Part shown: in pieces, positions 1 to 9,645 of the stretch | Numbering within the stretch: position 1 is the first letter of the stretch | How the letters are laid out: the number at the start of each line of letters is the position of its first letter | NCBI GenBank assembly: GCA_021397845.1 | Contig: CM038050.1 | Span: 115,557,891-115,621,890 of the forward strand | Origin: Areca catechu | Lineage: Eukaryota; Streptophyta; Magnoliopsida; Arecales; Arecaceae | Direction of reading: 5' to 3' | DNA length: 64,000 nt | Made by a program: the position numbers and the translations under genes | Notes under the pieces: model-generated | Seen by the model: the letters and a program-made list of their open reading frames with translations, nothing else | What the model was told of the DNA's origin: nothing | The model's database searches: none

Positions 1-329
1 GTTGACATCATAAGTGATTTTGATGATAATCAAACATTGGAGCATGTACATTTATTACTTACAACTCTTCAAGTGTTGGACAAGTTTTTGTAGGACGAAT
101 AACAGGTTCAACCTTTAATTCCTATACTTCTATTTTCTTGATTGAGTTGTGTTGTAAATATTTTTGTAAAGAAGAACCCAATCAAAATACTAAGAAAAAT
201 TAGTTTAAAAGGATTACTTTTATGAGTATGTGTGTGCCATGAATTTTAGTTTGAGTTGGTTTGTGTGAAATTATAAATGAGTTGGTGAGAGTTCTCTTTA
301 AGTTCAATTATAAAAATCCTGAAGAAGAC

Positions 330-850
330 ACCGAGCCAACCCCAAGTGAAGAAGAACCGACTCTGCTTACAGGCATGTAGCAAGGATTCTGGAATGCAGT
401 AATCTGAGCCAACTTGATGGAAAGTGAGTCGACTCCAGTGAATCCTAATCGATTAGAATCAGTCCGAGCCGACTCCTCCAGAGTCCATTTTTTGAAAATT
501 TTTTAGAACAGCCAAGCGAGCCGACTCGAACCAAAAAGAGCCGACTCTGTGATAACTAATTCTGAAAGCCAGAGAAAGTGAGCCAACCCGAACTGCATTG
601 AGCCGACTCTTCAAAAAGGTTTATTGAATGTAAGAAGAAGAGCCGACCCAAGCTGAAAAGAGCTGACTCCTCAAGTTCAAGATTTTCAAGATTCAAGTTC
701 GAGCCGACCCGAGTGACAAACAGCCGACTCGTCCAGAGTGAGGTTTTGCACCTTGAGACAAAGAGCCGACTGTATTAAAAAAATGGTGACTCGACCTATT
801 GACTCGAAGGATCCGAGCTGACTCGAAGGAATCCAGGCCGACTCAAATGA
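330..850 (+). repeat. Array of GAGCCGACTC-like palindromic words in LTR
   Basis: About fifteen to seventeen copies of GAGCCGACTC or close variants (GAGTCGACTC, GAGCCAACCC, GAGCTGACTC) are spread irregularly over about 520 bases. GAGTCGACTC is a perfect ten-base palindrome. Similar words recur in the right H LTR (about 11690-12240), the F LTR (31330-31530) and the LTR at 63170-63620. They could be protein-binding sites in the U3 region; that is inference. Confidence 0.7.
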
Positions 851-1284
851 CGCTTTCAAGTATCCAATGGCTAGTTCCAGAATTTGTTTTTAAATGCTAA
901 AAGGTGCTCCAACAGTCAAAAATCATTTTCCAAAGGTCTACAATGGTTAGAATTGTCTTGGGATGATGAAAGACTTTAAATTTGAAGGATTTGAATCTGC
1001 TTGCAATAATGATTTAGAGAGTTCTTCAAAGAAAGAGAGCTTCATTGAATATCCTACCCACCAACAATAAAAGAGCACAAGAGCATTCAAGTCAAGCTTT
1101 CAAGTCTTCACCAACTAAAATTTGAAGCTTGAAGCAACTTTAAGAAGAAGCCATTGAAGTCATTAAAGCTTATTCAAGTGCATTCAATTGGACTTCCAAA
1201 AAGCTGCACCGGCAACTATCCGACAAATTGAGTTTGTCATTCTTATTGCATTTAATTTTCAATTCAATCTTTGAATTGTTGGGT

Positions 1285-1486
1285 TATTAGTGAGCCCGGT
1301 TGAAAAACCAAATAGGTTCTTAGTGAGCCTTGTTAAAACCAAGGGTTAGGTTCTTGGTGATCCTGTAAAAACCAAGTTGGGTTTCTTTGGTGAGCCTATC
1401 AAAACCAAAGGGTGTTAGATTTTCTTTGGTGATCACGTAAAACCAAAGTATAAAGGTTCTTGGATTGTGATCCTGTAAAACAATCC
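1285..1486 (+). repeat. Hairpin array near LTR 3' end
   Basis: Five or six units of about 32-38 bases each consist of a short inverted repeat around a conserved loop like TGATCCTGTAAA. Clear stems are CTTGGT 1353-1358 with ACCAAG 1371-1376, CTTTGGT 1385-1391 with ACCAAAG 1404-1410, CTTTGGT 1424-1430 with ACCAAAG 1442-1448, and GGATTGT 1462-1468 with ACAATCC 1480-1486. The inverted partner LTR has GGATTAT 4846-4852 with ATAATCC 4864-4870 in the matching unit, a compensated change. Confidence 0.7.
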
Positions 1487-1740
1487 TTCTGATTCGGGTG
1501 TGAATATAATGGAAATCCTAAGTGGTGTCTTTGAAATAGATGTTGGAGATGGGTTGCTCCGAACCACTATAAATTTGATATGTTTGTATTGTGCTTTCTT
1601 GACTCTATTTAGCTTCTGCATTTTATAATTCTATCACAGCACCTACCACTTGCAAAGGATTTTTAATAGCACATTATTTGCTTCAATTTTTTAAAAGATG
1701 CAATTAACTCACCCTCTTGGGTAGCCACCTAGGCAATAAC

Positions 1741-1752
1741 TGGTATCAGAGT
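1741..1752 (+). other. Primer-binding site of H-left
   Basis: TGGTATCAGAGT, two bases after the LTR end, differs by one base from the plant initiator-Met primer-binding word TGGTATCAGAGC. It marks the start of minus-strand DNA synthesis. Confidence 0.85.
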
Positions 1753-1783
1753 AGTGTCTCTGATTATCTTGGAGTAAAGATTG

Positions 1784-2690
1784 ATGGCTCATCCCATGAG
1801 TACGTCTTTGGCCGAAGGCCAGTCAACTAATAGGCCTCTACTTTTCACAGGCATAAATTATTCTTATTGGAAAGCACGAATGAAAATCTATATTCAAGCT
1901 ATTGATTTTTAATTATGGAAGGTCATTCTCAAAGGGCCACAAGTTCCCATGATCAAAATTGATGGCATGGATGTTCCTAAGCCTGAAGAGGATTGGGACG
2001 AACACGACATGAAGATAGGGAAATTTAATGCCAAAGCAATGAACTTGCATTACTGTGCTTTGGATTCTAATGAGTTTAATCAAATTTTCATCTACTCTTT
2101 AGCGAAGGAAATTTGGGATAAACTTGAAGTGACCCATGAAGGAACTTCACAAGTGAAAACGTCAAAGATAAATCTTTTAGTGCATAATTATGAATTGTTT
2201 AAAATGGAACCAATGAAAGTATTTCTTCCATGTATACTTGATTTACAGATATTATTAACGGTTTGAAAAGTTTTGGCAGGGTATACTCAAATGCTGACTT
2301 AGTACAGAAGATTTTGAGATCACTTCCTGATAAATGGGATCCTAAAGTTACTGCCATCCAGGAAGCTAAAGATTTGAACATTCTATCAATGGATGAATTA
2401 ATGGGATCTCTCATCACGCACAAACTAGCCATACAGCATAGAACAGATGATGATCAGAAAAAGAAGAAAACAATCGCATTCAAAGCTACATTGGAATCAA
2501 AAGATGATGAAGAGATGGAAGATGACTCTACCTCCTCCGAAGACGATCTTGAAGATGAAGACATTGCAATGGTCATGAGGAGATTCAGAAAGTTGTTGGG
2601 AAAGAAGAAAGGAAGATATAATAGCAAATTCCATAAACAATGAGAACAATCAAGAGAAAAGGACAATGACAAAGATAAGGATAAGGAGTA
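1784..2690 (+). pseudogene. gag: Copia gag, broken and truncated (H-left)
   Basis: The reading frame opens with MAHPMSTSL at 1784, 32 bases after the primer-binding site. It encodes the SIRE-type Copia gag domain: the FTG.NYSYWKARM region, then the long helical domain with IWDKLEVTHEG and LVQKILRSLPDKWDPKV. A TAA at 1910-1912 interrupts it, and a one-base loss near 2213 shifts the frame; a further TGA follows at about 2248. The tail is acidic then lysine-rich and stops near 2690 just before the expected CCHC knuckle. The protein would form the virus-like particle. It cannot be functional here. The copy in 2691-4551 is the same gene, roughly 10-15% different by eye. Confidence 0.85.
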
Positions 2691-4551
2691 ATTTTAGGTA
2701 CCCAAGCTAACTTGGGTCCTTTCGGGTTAGCAAAATTGGTTCCCTTTGGAAACCAAATGGTTCTATATTTCAATGCACCAATCATGGAGTTTTTCAAGGA
2801 ATTGCATTGATAATATTTATGTCCAAATCTATGACATGCATAACAAATAATTTTGTTATTTTTGAATGATGCATGCTTTGAAGCTATACAAGATGCAGAA
2901 ACAAAAATATTTGGTTTAAAAGATTTTTGCATAGAATTCTTAGGAACATATTTTAAGCCATATGAAATAGATTTTGATGGAAAAGCTTTTTGAAATTTAG
3001 CATTTGAAGCTGAAGCTTTTGAAGATATAAGTTTTGTTGCTAAAATTTCTTTAGTATTTAAAGCATTAAATCTAATTCCAGCTTTACATTTCGAATCTTT
3101 TTGTTCTTCAAAATTAGATTAAGCTTGTTAGAACTCAAAGTATGTTTTTCTATTAAAGGCTTAAGCTTTTCAACCTCCTTTTTCAGATCAACATTTTCGA
3201 CAACTAAAATTATGTTTGTCTCATTTAAATCATTTTTCTCATTATTCAAAACAATAACATTTTCAGAAAGGATATTCAATTCTTTTTGCAAAATATTATT
3301 CTTTTCAGAAATCTCATCCTTGACTTTTAATAAAACATCATTTTGTTTCTTCAAGGATTTAATTTTAACCCCAAGTTTCTTGAATTCGATAAGTATAACA
3401 TGAAATGCAGAATTTAATTCATCATATGTAAATTCAGTTTGAAGCTTAGGGGATGATACCTCATCTTCAAGACCCATCGACATAGCTTTGCAGACTTCGT
3501 GGTCTCTTCTTCTTCAGTGGATGAGGATGCTTCGTTGTCGCTCCATGTCGCTACCTCCTTTTCTTTTTCTTAAAACCCTTTTTCAATAACAGACAATCTG
3601 GTCGAATGTGCCCTGGTTTTTTGCATTCATAACAGGTGGGCACTTCTTTTTCTTTTTCCTTTTTCTTGTCCTTCTCCTTACTGAATTCTTTGTTCTTGTA
3701 GAATTTTTTAAAATTTCTTCCTTTTTGTTTTACCAAGAACCTTCTAAATTTTCCGACGACCATTGCAACATCTTCGTCTTCCATGTCACTTTCAATAGAG
3801 AAGTTTTCTTCTTCCGATTCTTCATCCTTTCTAGAATCCATAGCAGCTTTGAAGATAATTGATTTCTTCTTCTATTGATCATCTTCAGTTCAGTGCTGCA
3901 TGGTCAATTCACGTGCGATGAGAGATCCTAGTAGTTCTTCGAGTAGTAAGGTATTTAAATCTTTAGCTTCCTGAATAGCAGTCACTTTCAGATCATATTT
4001 ATCCGTAAGAGATCTCAGAATCTTCTGTACTAGATCTGCATTAGTATATACCCTACCAAGACTTTTTAAGCCATTAATAATATCAGTAAAACGTGAAAAC
4101 ATGGCAGAGATTATTTCATTAAGTTTCTCTTAAATAATTCGTAACTATGCACAAGAAGATTAATTTTAGAAGACTTCACTTGAGAAGTTCCTTCATAGGT
4201 CACTTCGAGTTTATCCCAAATTTTCTTTGCAGAGGGGCAAATAGAAATTCGATTAAACTCATTACTATCCAAAGCATAGTATAAGAGATTCATTGCTTTG
4301 GCATTTAACTCACCCATCTTAATGTCATGTTCGTCCTAATCCTCTTCAGGTTTTGGAACGTCCACTCCATCAATTTTAATCATGGGGATATAAGGACCCT
4401 TTAGAATTACCTTCCATAACTGAAAATCAACTGCTTGAACATAAATTCTCATTCTTGCTAACCAGTATGCATAATTTGTGCTAGTGAAGAGTGGAGGTCT
4501 ATTAGTTGATTGGACTTCTACCAAGGACGTACTCATTGGATGAGCCATCAA
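2691..4551 (-). pseudogene. gag: Copia gag with zinc knuckles, broken (H-right)
   Basis: On the minus strand the frame starts MMAHPMSTSL at 4551. The helical gag domain follows in pieces (4551-4336, 4317-4111, 4102-3890), then an acidic/lysine region with the CCHC knuckle CYECKKPGHIRPDC (about 3611-3570), a coiled coil rich in Lys, Glu and Asn (3483-3058) and a second knuckle-like CYACHRFGHKYYQC (near 2845-2800). The final WFPKGTNFANPKG segment is typical of the end of SIRE gag. Several stops and frame changes separate the pieces (for example after EED near 4336 and after LMK near 4111). The nucleic-acid-binding knuckles persist, but the gene is dead. Confidence 0.85.
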
Positions 4552-4579
4552 TCTTTACTCTTATGTATTCAGAGACACT

Positions 4580-4591
4580 GCTCAGATACCA
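4580..4591 (-). other. Primer-binding site of H-right
   Basis: On the minus strand the word reads TGGTATCTGAGC, one base from the initiator-Met primer-binding word. It lies two bases from the LTR end at 4594. Confidence 0.85.
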
Positions 4592-4593
4592 AT

Positions 4594-4919
4594 TGTTGCC
4601 CAGGTAGCTACCCAAGAGGGGGGTGAATTAGGTCTTTAAAAATTTAAAGCAAGTAATGTACAATTAAAAATCCTTTGCAAGTGGTAGGTGCTGTGACAAA
4701 GTAGTAAATTGTGGAAGCTAAGTAGGAATAAAGAAGCACAATACAAACACACAAAATTTATAGTGGTTCGGAGCAACTCAGCTCCTACATCCACTACCCA
4801 AGATATCACTTGAGATTTTCACTATATTCACACCCAAATATAGTAGGATTATTTTACAGGATCATAATCCAAAATCTCTACACTTTGGTTTTAACGAGAT
4901 CACCAAAGAAAACCCAACA
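4594..4919 (-). repeat. H-right LTR, 3' part
   Basis: This is the PBS-proximal 326 bases of the H-right LTR; on the minus strand it ends GGCAACA. It holds hairpins GGATTAT/ATAATCC (4846-4852, 4864-4870) and CTTTGGT/ACCAAAG (4883-4889, 4902-4908). It is cut at 4919 by element A, with CAACA at 4915-4919 duplicated at 11126-11130. Confidence 0.85.
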
Positions 4920-6339
4920 TGATGCGGGACTAATATGCATGCGATTATTTTTATGTGTTTTATATGTGGAGTTAAGTGATTAAATCCCGAAAATTGGATC
5001 AAAATAAGTTGTAGGGAATTCTATATGAATTTTAGAAGTCAAGCATGTAGATTAGGACCTAGAAAAGCAATAAAGAAGGATCGCCGAGGCTGAGAAGCCT
5101 TGGTTAGGGCAAGTTCTACAATAAAATTACTGGTGGCAGAGGGGGTGTACCTGACAATGTCTAAAGCGCCCGATGAAGATTGCAGTGAAGGGATCACTCG
5201 TTCCTCGATGGATGTGGCCTAGAAAACTGAGCCAAAGATCCATGGATACCCGGCTTTCTGCTCGGTGATCTGATTGAGGCTTGGCTGGAGTCGTTGGATT
5301 CGTAGGAACTCGGGGACCTGCAAATGACCTGTCAAGGGTTAGAAAACTCACTAAGGAATAAGGAAATAAGGAAAAATAGAAAAGGGGAATAGAGTTTTGG
5401 AGGGGGCTGCCAGGGCTCTGGAAGGATGGTTGGCGGCAGGAATTCTACTACAACACCGGAAAGATGAAAGCACCAATAAAATCCCTTAAGCACAAAGCAG
5501 GGTAGCACAAAGCAATAGAAGAGAACTCAAGTTTAATTCATATATCAAAATCAATCCTCATACAAGAGACTAGGGTCCTTTAAATAGACCCTTAGTCTTG
5601 GGCTCCAAGTAAGGGTACATTAGACATTACATAAGAATCATTTTCCCTCTCAAACTCTAGCTAGGAAAGTAAGGAAACCTTGGTAGAAAAATCCCAAAAA
5701 ATTCTCCCCTCCTCTCTTGACTTGGTCAACAATCCAAGGATGCCTAGGGGGCATGTTGGGCTTCTAAGAGCAGCAAGGGGCCAGCCCAAAGGGGCTTGGG
5801 TGCATGGGCTTGGGCCTCTGGAAGCTGGGGTGGCCTGGTAGCTAGGTAGCAAGAATATTACCTGGTATCTTGCTTCTTAGGGGCTTGGGCTTGGCGCCTG
5901 GGCTTGATTTCTTTGGGCTTGGATGCAGGTGGACCTCTAGAATCATGGATGCCCTAGTATATGAATATATTGTGGCATCTGAAGGGCATCTGCAAGGAAT
6001 CAGGGTTTTCTGAATTTTTCTCCTGGGGTCTTCAAATCTTCAAGATAGGTTGGACTTGGTCTTCACTTGTATGATGTAGTATTGAGTCTTCAGTATACTT
6101 GGACAGGACTCAAAAAAAATAAAATTAGCTCAACATGAGCTGACTAGCATTGGTCTGAACTAGCTCAACATGAGCTGACTAATACTGAACTGAAATAATA
6201 ACTTAAAAGACTCAAATAACAACTAAAATGGACTCAGATGGGCTAAGCCCTTATTACAGATAGACTTATAAATTATTAATCAACCCATAGAGGATTAAAA
6301 AGTCTCTATCTTATTATGGTGCCTCTGGTGTCCATACCA
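4920..6339 (-). repeat. 3' LTR of element A
   Basis: It starts TGATGCGGGAC and ends GTCCATACCA on the plus strand. It matches 9646-11125, which carries short extra segments. The sequence just outside at 6340, read on the minus strand, is the purine-rich tract that precedes 3' LTRs of this group and also ends the chromodomain reading frame. Confidence 0.9.
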
Positions 6340-6344
6340 ATTCT

Positions 6345-6990
6345 CCCGTGGTGGGAGGAACTCGACCCTATCAAGTGAAAATCAAGTTGGCTCACATATC
6401 TTTCGAGGAGGTCTGGGTTGAGGCGTTGCAAGTCCTCTCGAGAAATCCATGAATTGTCCAACTCTGGCTGGCCTTACCATCGGACCTGGAAGCGTTGATA
6501 GCCGTGGCCCCGGGTTGTGATGGCTTGATCATCCAGGATACGCTCGATCCGTTCTCCTCTCTCAGGCCAAATTTGTTAGTGGACACTCTGGGTTAGGATC
6601 ACTCACAACAGGAGGGGATAGGTCCAAAGGCCTCACTAGGTATTGCTATTGGGTCCCTGTACTCAACCAGGTCTGTAATATTGAAGGTAGAACTAATGCC
6701 CAAATCCGAAGGCAAGTCTAACACCTAGGCATTTGATCCAACCTTCTCTATCACTTTAAAAGGTCCGGCTCTACGAGCATGAAGCTTCTTTTAGTCCTAA
6801 GCCTAACCAAAATAGAATACACTACATCAAATTCTTTGGTCCATCTTTGGAAATTAGCCAGTTGTTTCAAAATTAGTGTAGGTGGTGAACATGCTTGGCA
6901 CATGCAGACTCCTAACAAATGATGCAAAGGACTCATACTGATACCTAACAGACTTGACTATGCATTCCTATAGTAAAAAATTTTACTGAA
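6345..6990 (-). pseudogene. Integrase C-terminus plus chromodomain remnant (A)
   Basis: Minus-strand pieces match the end of a chromovirus polyprotein. Upstream is the integrase C-terminal barrel (LHARRAGPFK-like, then STFNITDLVEYRDP-like, about 6770-6600). Downstream is a chromodomain with ERILDDQAITTRGHGYQRF and NSWISREDLQRLNPDLLERY (about 6545-6390), where WQG-type aromatic residues and the terminal helix are recognisable. Stops and frame changes are present, for example a TAA after the first chromodomain strand. Chromodomains of this type direct integration to heterochromatin marks. The catalytic part of integrase is absent. Confidence 0.75.
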
Positions 6991-7222
6991 CTCTTTAGAC
7001 CTAAACCTAAGAGATTACAGGTTCTCTAGGTTTGATCCTAGCTTGACATGCATATGAAAACTTACCATGGGATCCTAACAAATTCCAAAGGATATGCCAG
7101 AAGTATAATGCAAACCTAACATGCGTAATGAATGCATGCAGTACGCTAATCTCAACTAAATGCAATATAATGATCCTAGAAATGCTGGAGGTGTTTGGAA
7201 AGGGAAGAAAATAGGAAGTGGG

Positions 7223-7738
7223 TTAAGAATTAGTCTGGTAGGGTAAGGAAAAAGGTTCAAGATTAGTTGGATATAGTAGGATAAAAGATGGGATGTCAGG
7301 AACTAATCCTAAACTAATTAGGCTAACCTTACGATGTTGAGGTATCTCTACAAGGTTTGCATAATGGAAGGTTGGGTTATTAATCTCAGGGAAGAGGTCC
7401 TTAATGGAAACTATAGGAGGGGGCTCATCCTGGGGATGCTGATTCAAAGATATCAGGTCCTTAATAAATTCTTCTGGTTCCTGTATTTTAGGACTAGACT
7501 CTATAATTTGGCTTTCCTCTATGGTTTCCTTAGGTAAGGCTCTAGCAGCAGTATCTAGGTTCTCTTCCTCTAATTGTTCTTCCACTACAAGTTCCTCTAC
7601 TAGACTAAACTCATAGGTGGCCTCTTTAGATGTCTTAGTGGGCTCAGGAGTTTCTTTCTCTAAATTTTCAAGGGGTTCATCCTCTTCAAAGCCTTCTCCT
7701 TCATATTTGTCTACTAAACTAGGATCAGCCTCACACAC
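7223..7738 (-). pseudogene. Acidic linker ORF of chromovirus derivative (A)
   Basis: An open frame of 171 codons on the minus strand begins in an acidic stretch (CEADPSLVDKYEGEGFEEDEP) and ends with a hydrophobic and proline-rich part. The same type of segment, with SLVDEYEGEELEE or SLVEYEEEED and the phrase FIKDLISLNQ, occurs in B (35733-35167) and partly in E (58734-59240). In complete elements it would lie between the gag knuckle and protease. No catalytic motif is visible. Its conservation across three derivatives could mean a role in gag, or simply common descent. Confidence 0.6.
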
Positions 7739-7893
7739 TTCTGCCTTAGGCTCATTAATGGGTTCTAGGGTCTTTTCCTTGCAACCTAATGGGATAGGAG
7801 TAGTAGGCTGGTCTAAAGGAAGTCGGCTAGGTTTGGACTTAGGCTCAAGGGAATTATCCTTATTGGACTTAGATTGATTGATCCTGATTTCCT

Positions 7894-8876
7894 CTAATAT
7901 AACTCGAATTCCCTTGCTAGGTGATAGGCTTCCTCTAGGTCCTTAATTTGACAATGATACAGCTCCCACTGGATATCCCTACATAGGCCATCCTGAAATC
8001 TAGCCATGATCTTAGACTTAGGTTCGACTGTGTTACATTTCCAACTAAACTCGTTAAATTGGTCAATGTACTCAAACACAGTCATGTTCCCTTGCTTCAA
8101 TTTGTACCATTGGTCTAAAAGTTTGTATTCATAAGATTCACCTAGGTACTCTTCTCTGAATTTACTTTTCATGACTTTCCAGGTATGTATTCCATTCCCC
8201 CATCGATAACATTCATCCTCGTGCGTTTCCAATGTTGCTTGGCATATCTGATTAACCCATGTGAAGCCAAACTAATCTTATCTAAATCTAACATCCCAGT
8301 ATACTCAAAGTGCCAATCCATCATATCCTCCCATTCAGTATACACCTTAGGATCTAGTCTTCCATCAAACAGGGGTACATAAGGTCGGGTGCTCCTAATG
8401 GGTCATTCATCTTGGCTTAGGTAATCATAATTGGGTCTCCTACGGTTAGGTTCTAGGGGTGGATCATGGTATGGGGTTCTCCTAGGGTTGGGCTCCCTAT
8501 ATGGGTCAGAGTATTGGGTTCTCCTAGGTTTGGGCTCCCTATATGGGTCAGAGTATTGGGTTCTCCTAGGATTGGACTCCCTATATGGGTCAGAGTATTG
8601 GGTTCTCCTAGGATTGGACTCCCTATATGGGTCAGAGTATTGGGTTCTCCTAGGATTAGACTCTCTATATGGGTCAGAGTATTGGGTTCTCCTAGGTTCA
8701 GTATCATAATAAGGGTCATGGTAAGGGATTCTTCTAGGTTCAGTATCATAATAAGGGTCATGGTAAGGGGTTCATCTAGGTTCAGTATCATAATAAGGGT
8801 CATGGTAAAGGGTTCTTCTAGGTTCAATAACATAATAAGGGTCATGGTGAGGGGTTCTCCTAGGATTGGACTCCAT
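7894..8876 (-). pseudogene. gag: Chromovirus gag (A) with repeated N-terminus
   Basis: The likely start is MESNPRRT at 8876 on the minus strand. An in-frame array of 14-residue repeats (DPYRESNPRRTQYS type) is followed by the retrotransposon gag domain. The best-preserved part is 8232-7894, containing WKVMKSKFREEYLG, LKQGNMTVFEYIDQFNEFSW, FQDGLCRDIQWEL and EEAYHLAREFE, the usual order for Ty3-type capsid. A stop after LSQDE and at least one frame change separate the repeat region from the capsid region. No zinc knuckle is seen. The intact protein would build the particle; this copy cannot. Confidence 0.8.
8433..8876. repeat. 42-bp tandem repeat inside gag of A
   Basis: About ten copies of a 42-base unit are present. 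Five near-identical copies (around 8475-8695, with CCTATATGGGTCAGAG) are followed by four of a diverged version (with ATCATAATAAGGGTCATGG). The unit is 14 codons, so it stays in frame on the minus-strand gag and gives repeats rich in Arg, Pro, Tyr and Asp. The other frames are also open, which produces spurious ORFs. Confidence 0.9.
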
Positions 8877-9631
8877 GGTCACACTAGTTGAATTGGATTA
8901 AGTCTACTGGCATTGGGTTCCTAACCTAATGGTCATGCAATCAAACACACACATTGACTCCTAAGCTAGTGCACATGCAAGACTCGATCAAACCAACTAC
9001 AGCTCCCTAGACCTAGAGTCCAAAACTAGGTGCGCAATCAGAGTGGCAAACTAGCCTATAGTAATCCTGTACTCAGCCAGGCTGGTGTAAGGGGAGTGTT
9101 AGGTCCCTGATTGCCAATCCTAGACACCAATCAGAGATTGGCCAGGTAGGTGGATGACCTCCTTCCATTATCTGGCATAAAGAGAGTGCCCTTAAAGTAA
9201 GTTATGCAATGATGGCTAGCGGATGAAGATGCAAAAATTAGGGTTTAGATGTTTTTGGTGTTTTTGGATAATATGTAATTTTTTTTATATTTTGGTATTT
9301 TCTTAAATAGAATAAAACTTTCAAATTATTGCCTAATATGCAGGAAATATACTAAAATTAAAAGATATGCAAAGAGATGCTAAACAAAACCCGAAACCTT
9401 CCAAAATTATCTTGCTGAAAAAATAGAGTCAAAAATTTATAGGATATATTTCGGCCTTCAGAAACTGCACAGACTGAAAAAAAATCTGAAAAAATTATGT
9501 AAAATAAATTGAATTGACATGAATCCATAAAAATAAATTTCAGACTTTTTGGAGTTCTGAGCAGGGAGAAATAACTAAAAGGATAGAGTATATACAGACT
9601 GAAAAAATGCAGAAAACAAGTCCTAATCTAA
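8877..9631 (-). other. Non-coding leader of element A
   Basis: This is AT-rich sequence between the primer-binding site and gag. The stretch near 9060-9150, read on the minus strand, matches E at about 58200-58310 (CCTGGCCAATCNCTGATTGG and the following CACTCCCCTTACACC). A and E are therefore related in the leader although their LTRs differ. No open frame is supported. Confidence 0.75.
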
Positions 9632-9643
9632 GCTCTGATACCA
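9632..9643 (-). other. Primer-binding site of element A
   Basis: On the minus strand this reads TGGTATCAGAGC, a perfect initiator-Met primer-binding word, two bases from the 5' LTR end at 9646. It fixes the minus-strand orientation. Confidence 0.95.
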
Positions 9644-9645
9644 GA

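Larger units (their letters stand above)
1..1738 (+). repeat. 5' LTR of H-left (SIRE-type Copia)
   Basis: Non-coding LTR of about 1.74 kb that aligns along its whole length with the inverted LTR at 12557-11126 and 4919-4594. It starts at GTTGAC (the initial T falls outside the window) and ends GGCAATA, two bases before the primer-binding site; the partner ends GGCAACA. Roughly 330-850 holds an array of palindrome-like GAGCCGACTC words, and 1285-1486 holds a hairpin array. No coding sequence is supported. Confidence 0.85.
1..2690 (+). mobile_element. SIRE-type Copia 5' half (H-left)
   Basis: A 5' LTR, an initiator-Met primer-binding site and a gag gene lie in order on the plus strand. The element stops abruptly at about 2690, just before the gag zinc knuckle, where it meets an inverted copy of the same family. 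Protease, integrase, RT and the 3' LTR are absent. The window seems to begin at the second base of the LTR, because the matching right-hand LTR begins TGTTGAC and the window begins GTTGAC. Family placement rests on the gag and on the LTR tail, which resembles other SIRE-like LTRs here. Confidence 0.85.

Noticed and set aside
8431..8891. Plus-strand ORFs of Gly/Leu/Tyr or Val/Arg repeats
   Set aside because: They are antisense readings of the 42-bp repeat in the minus-strand gag of A.
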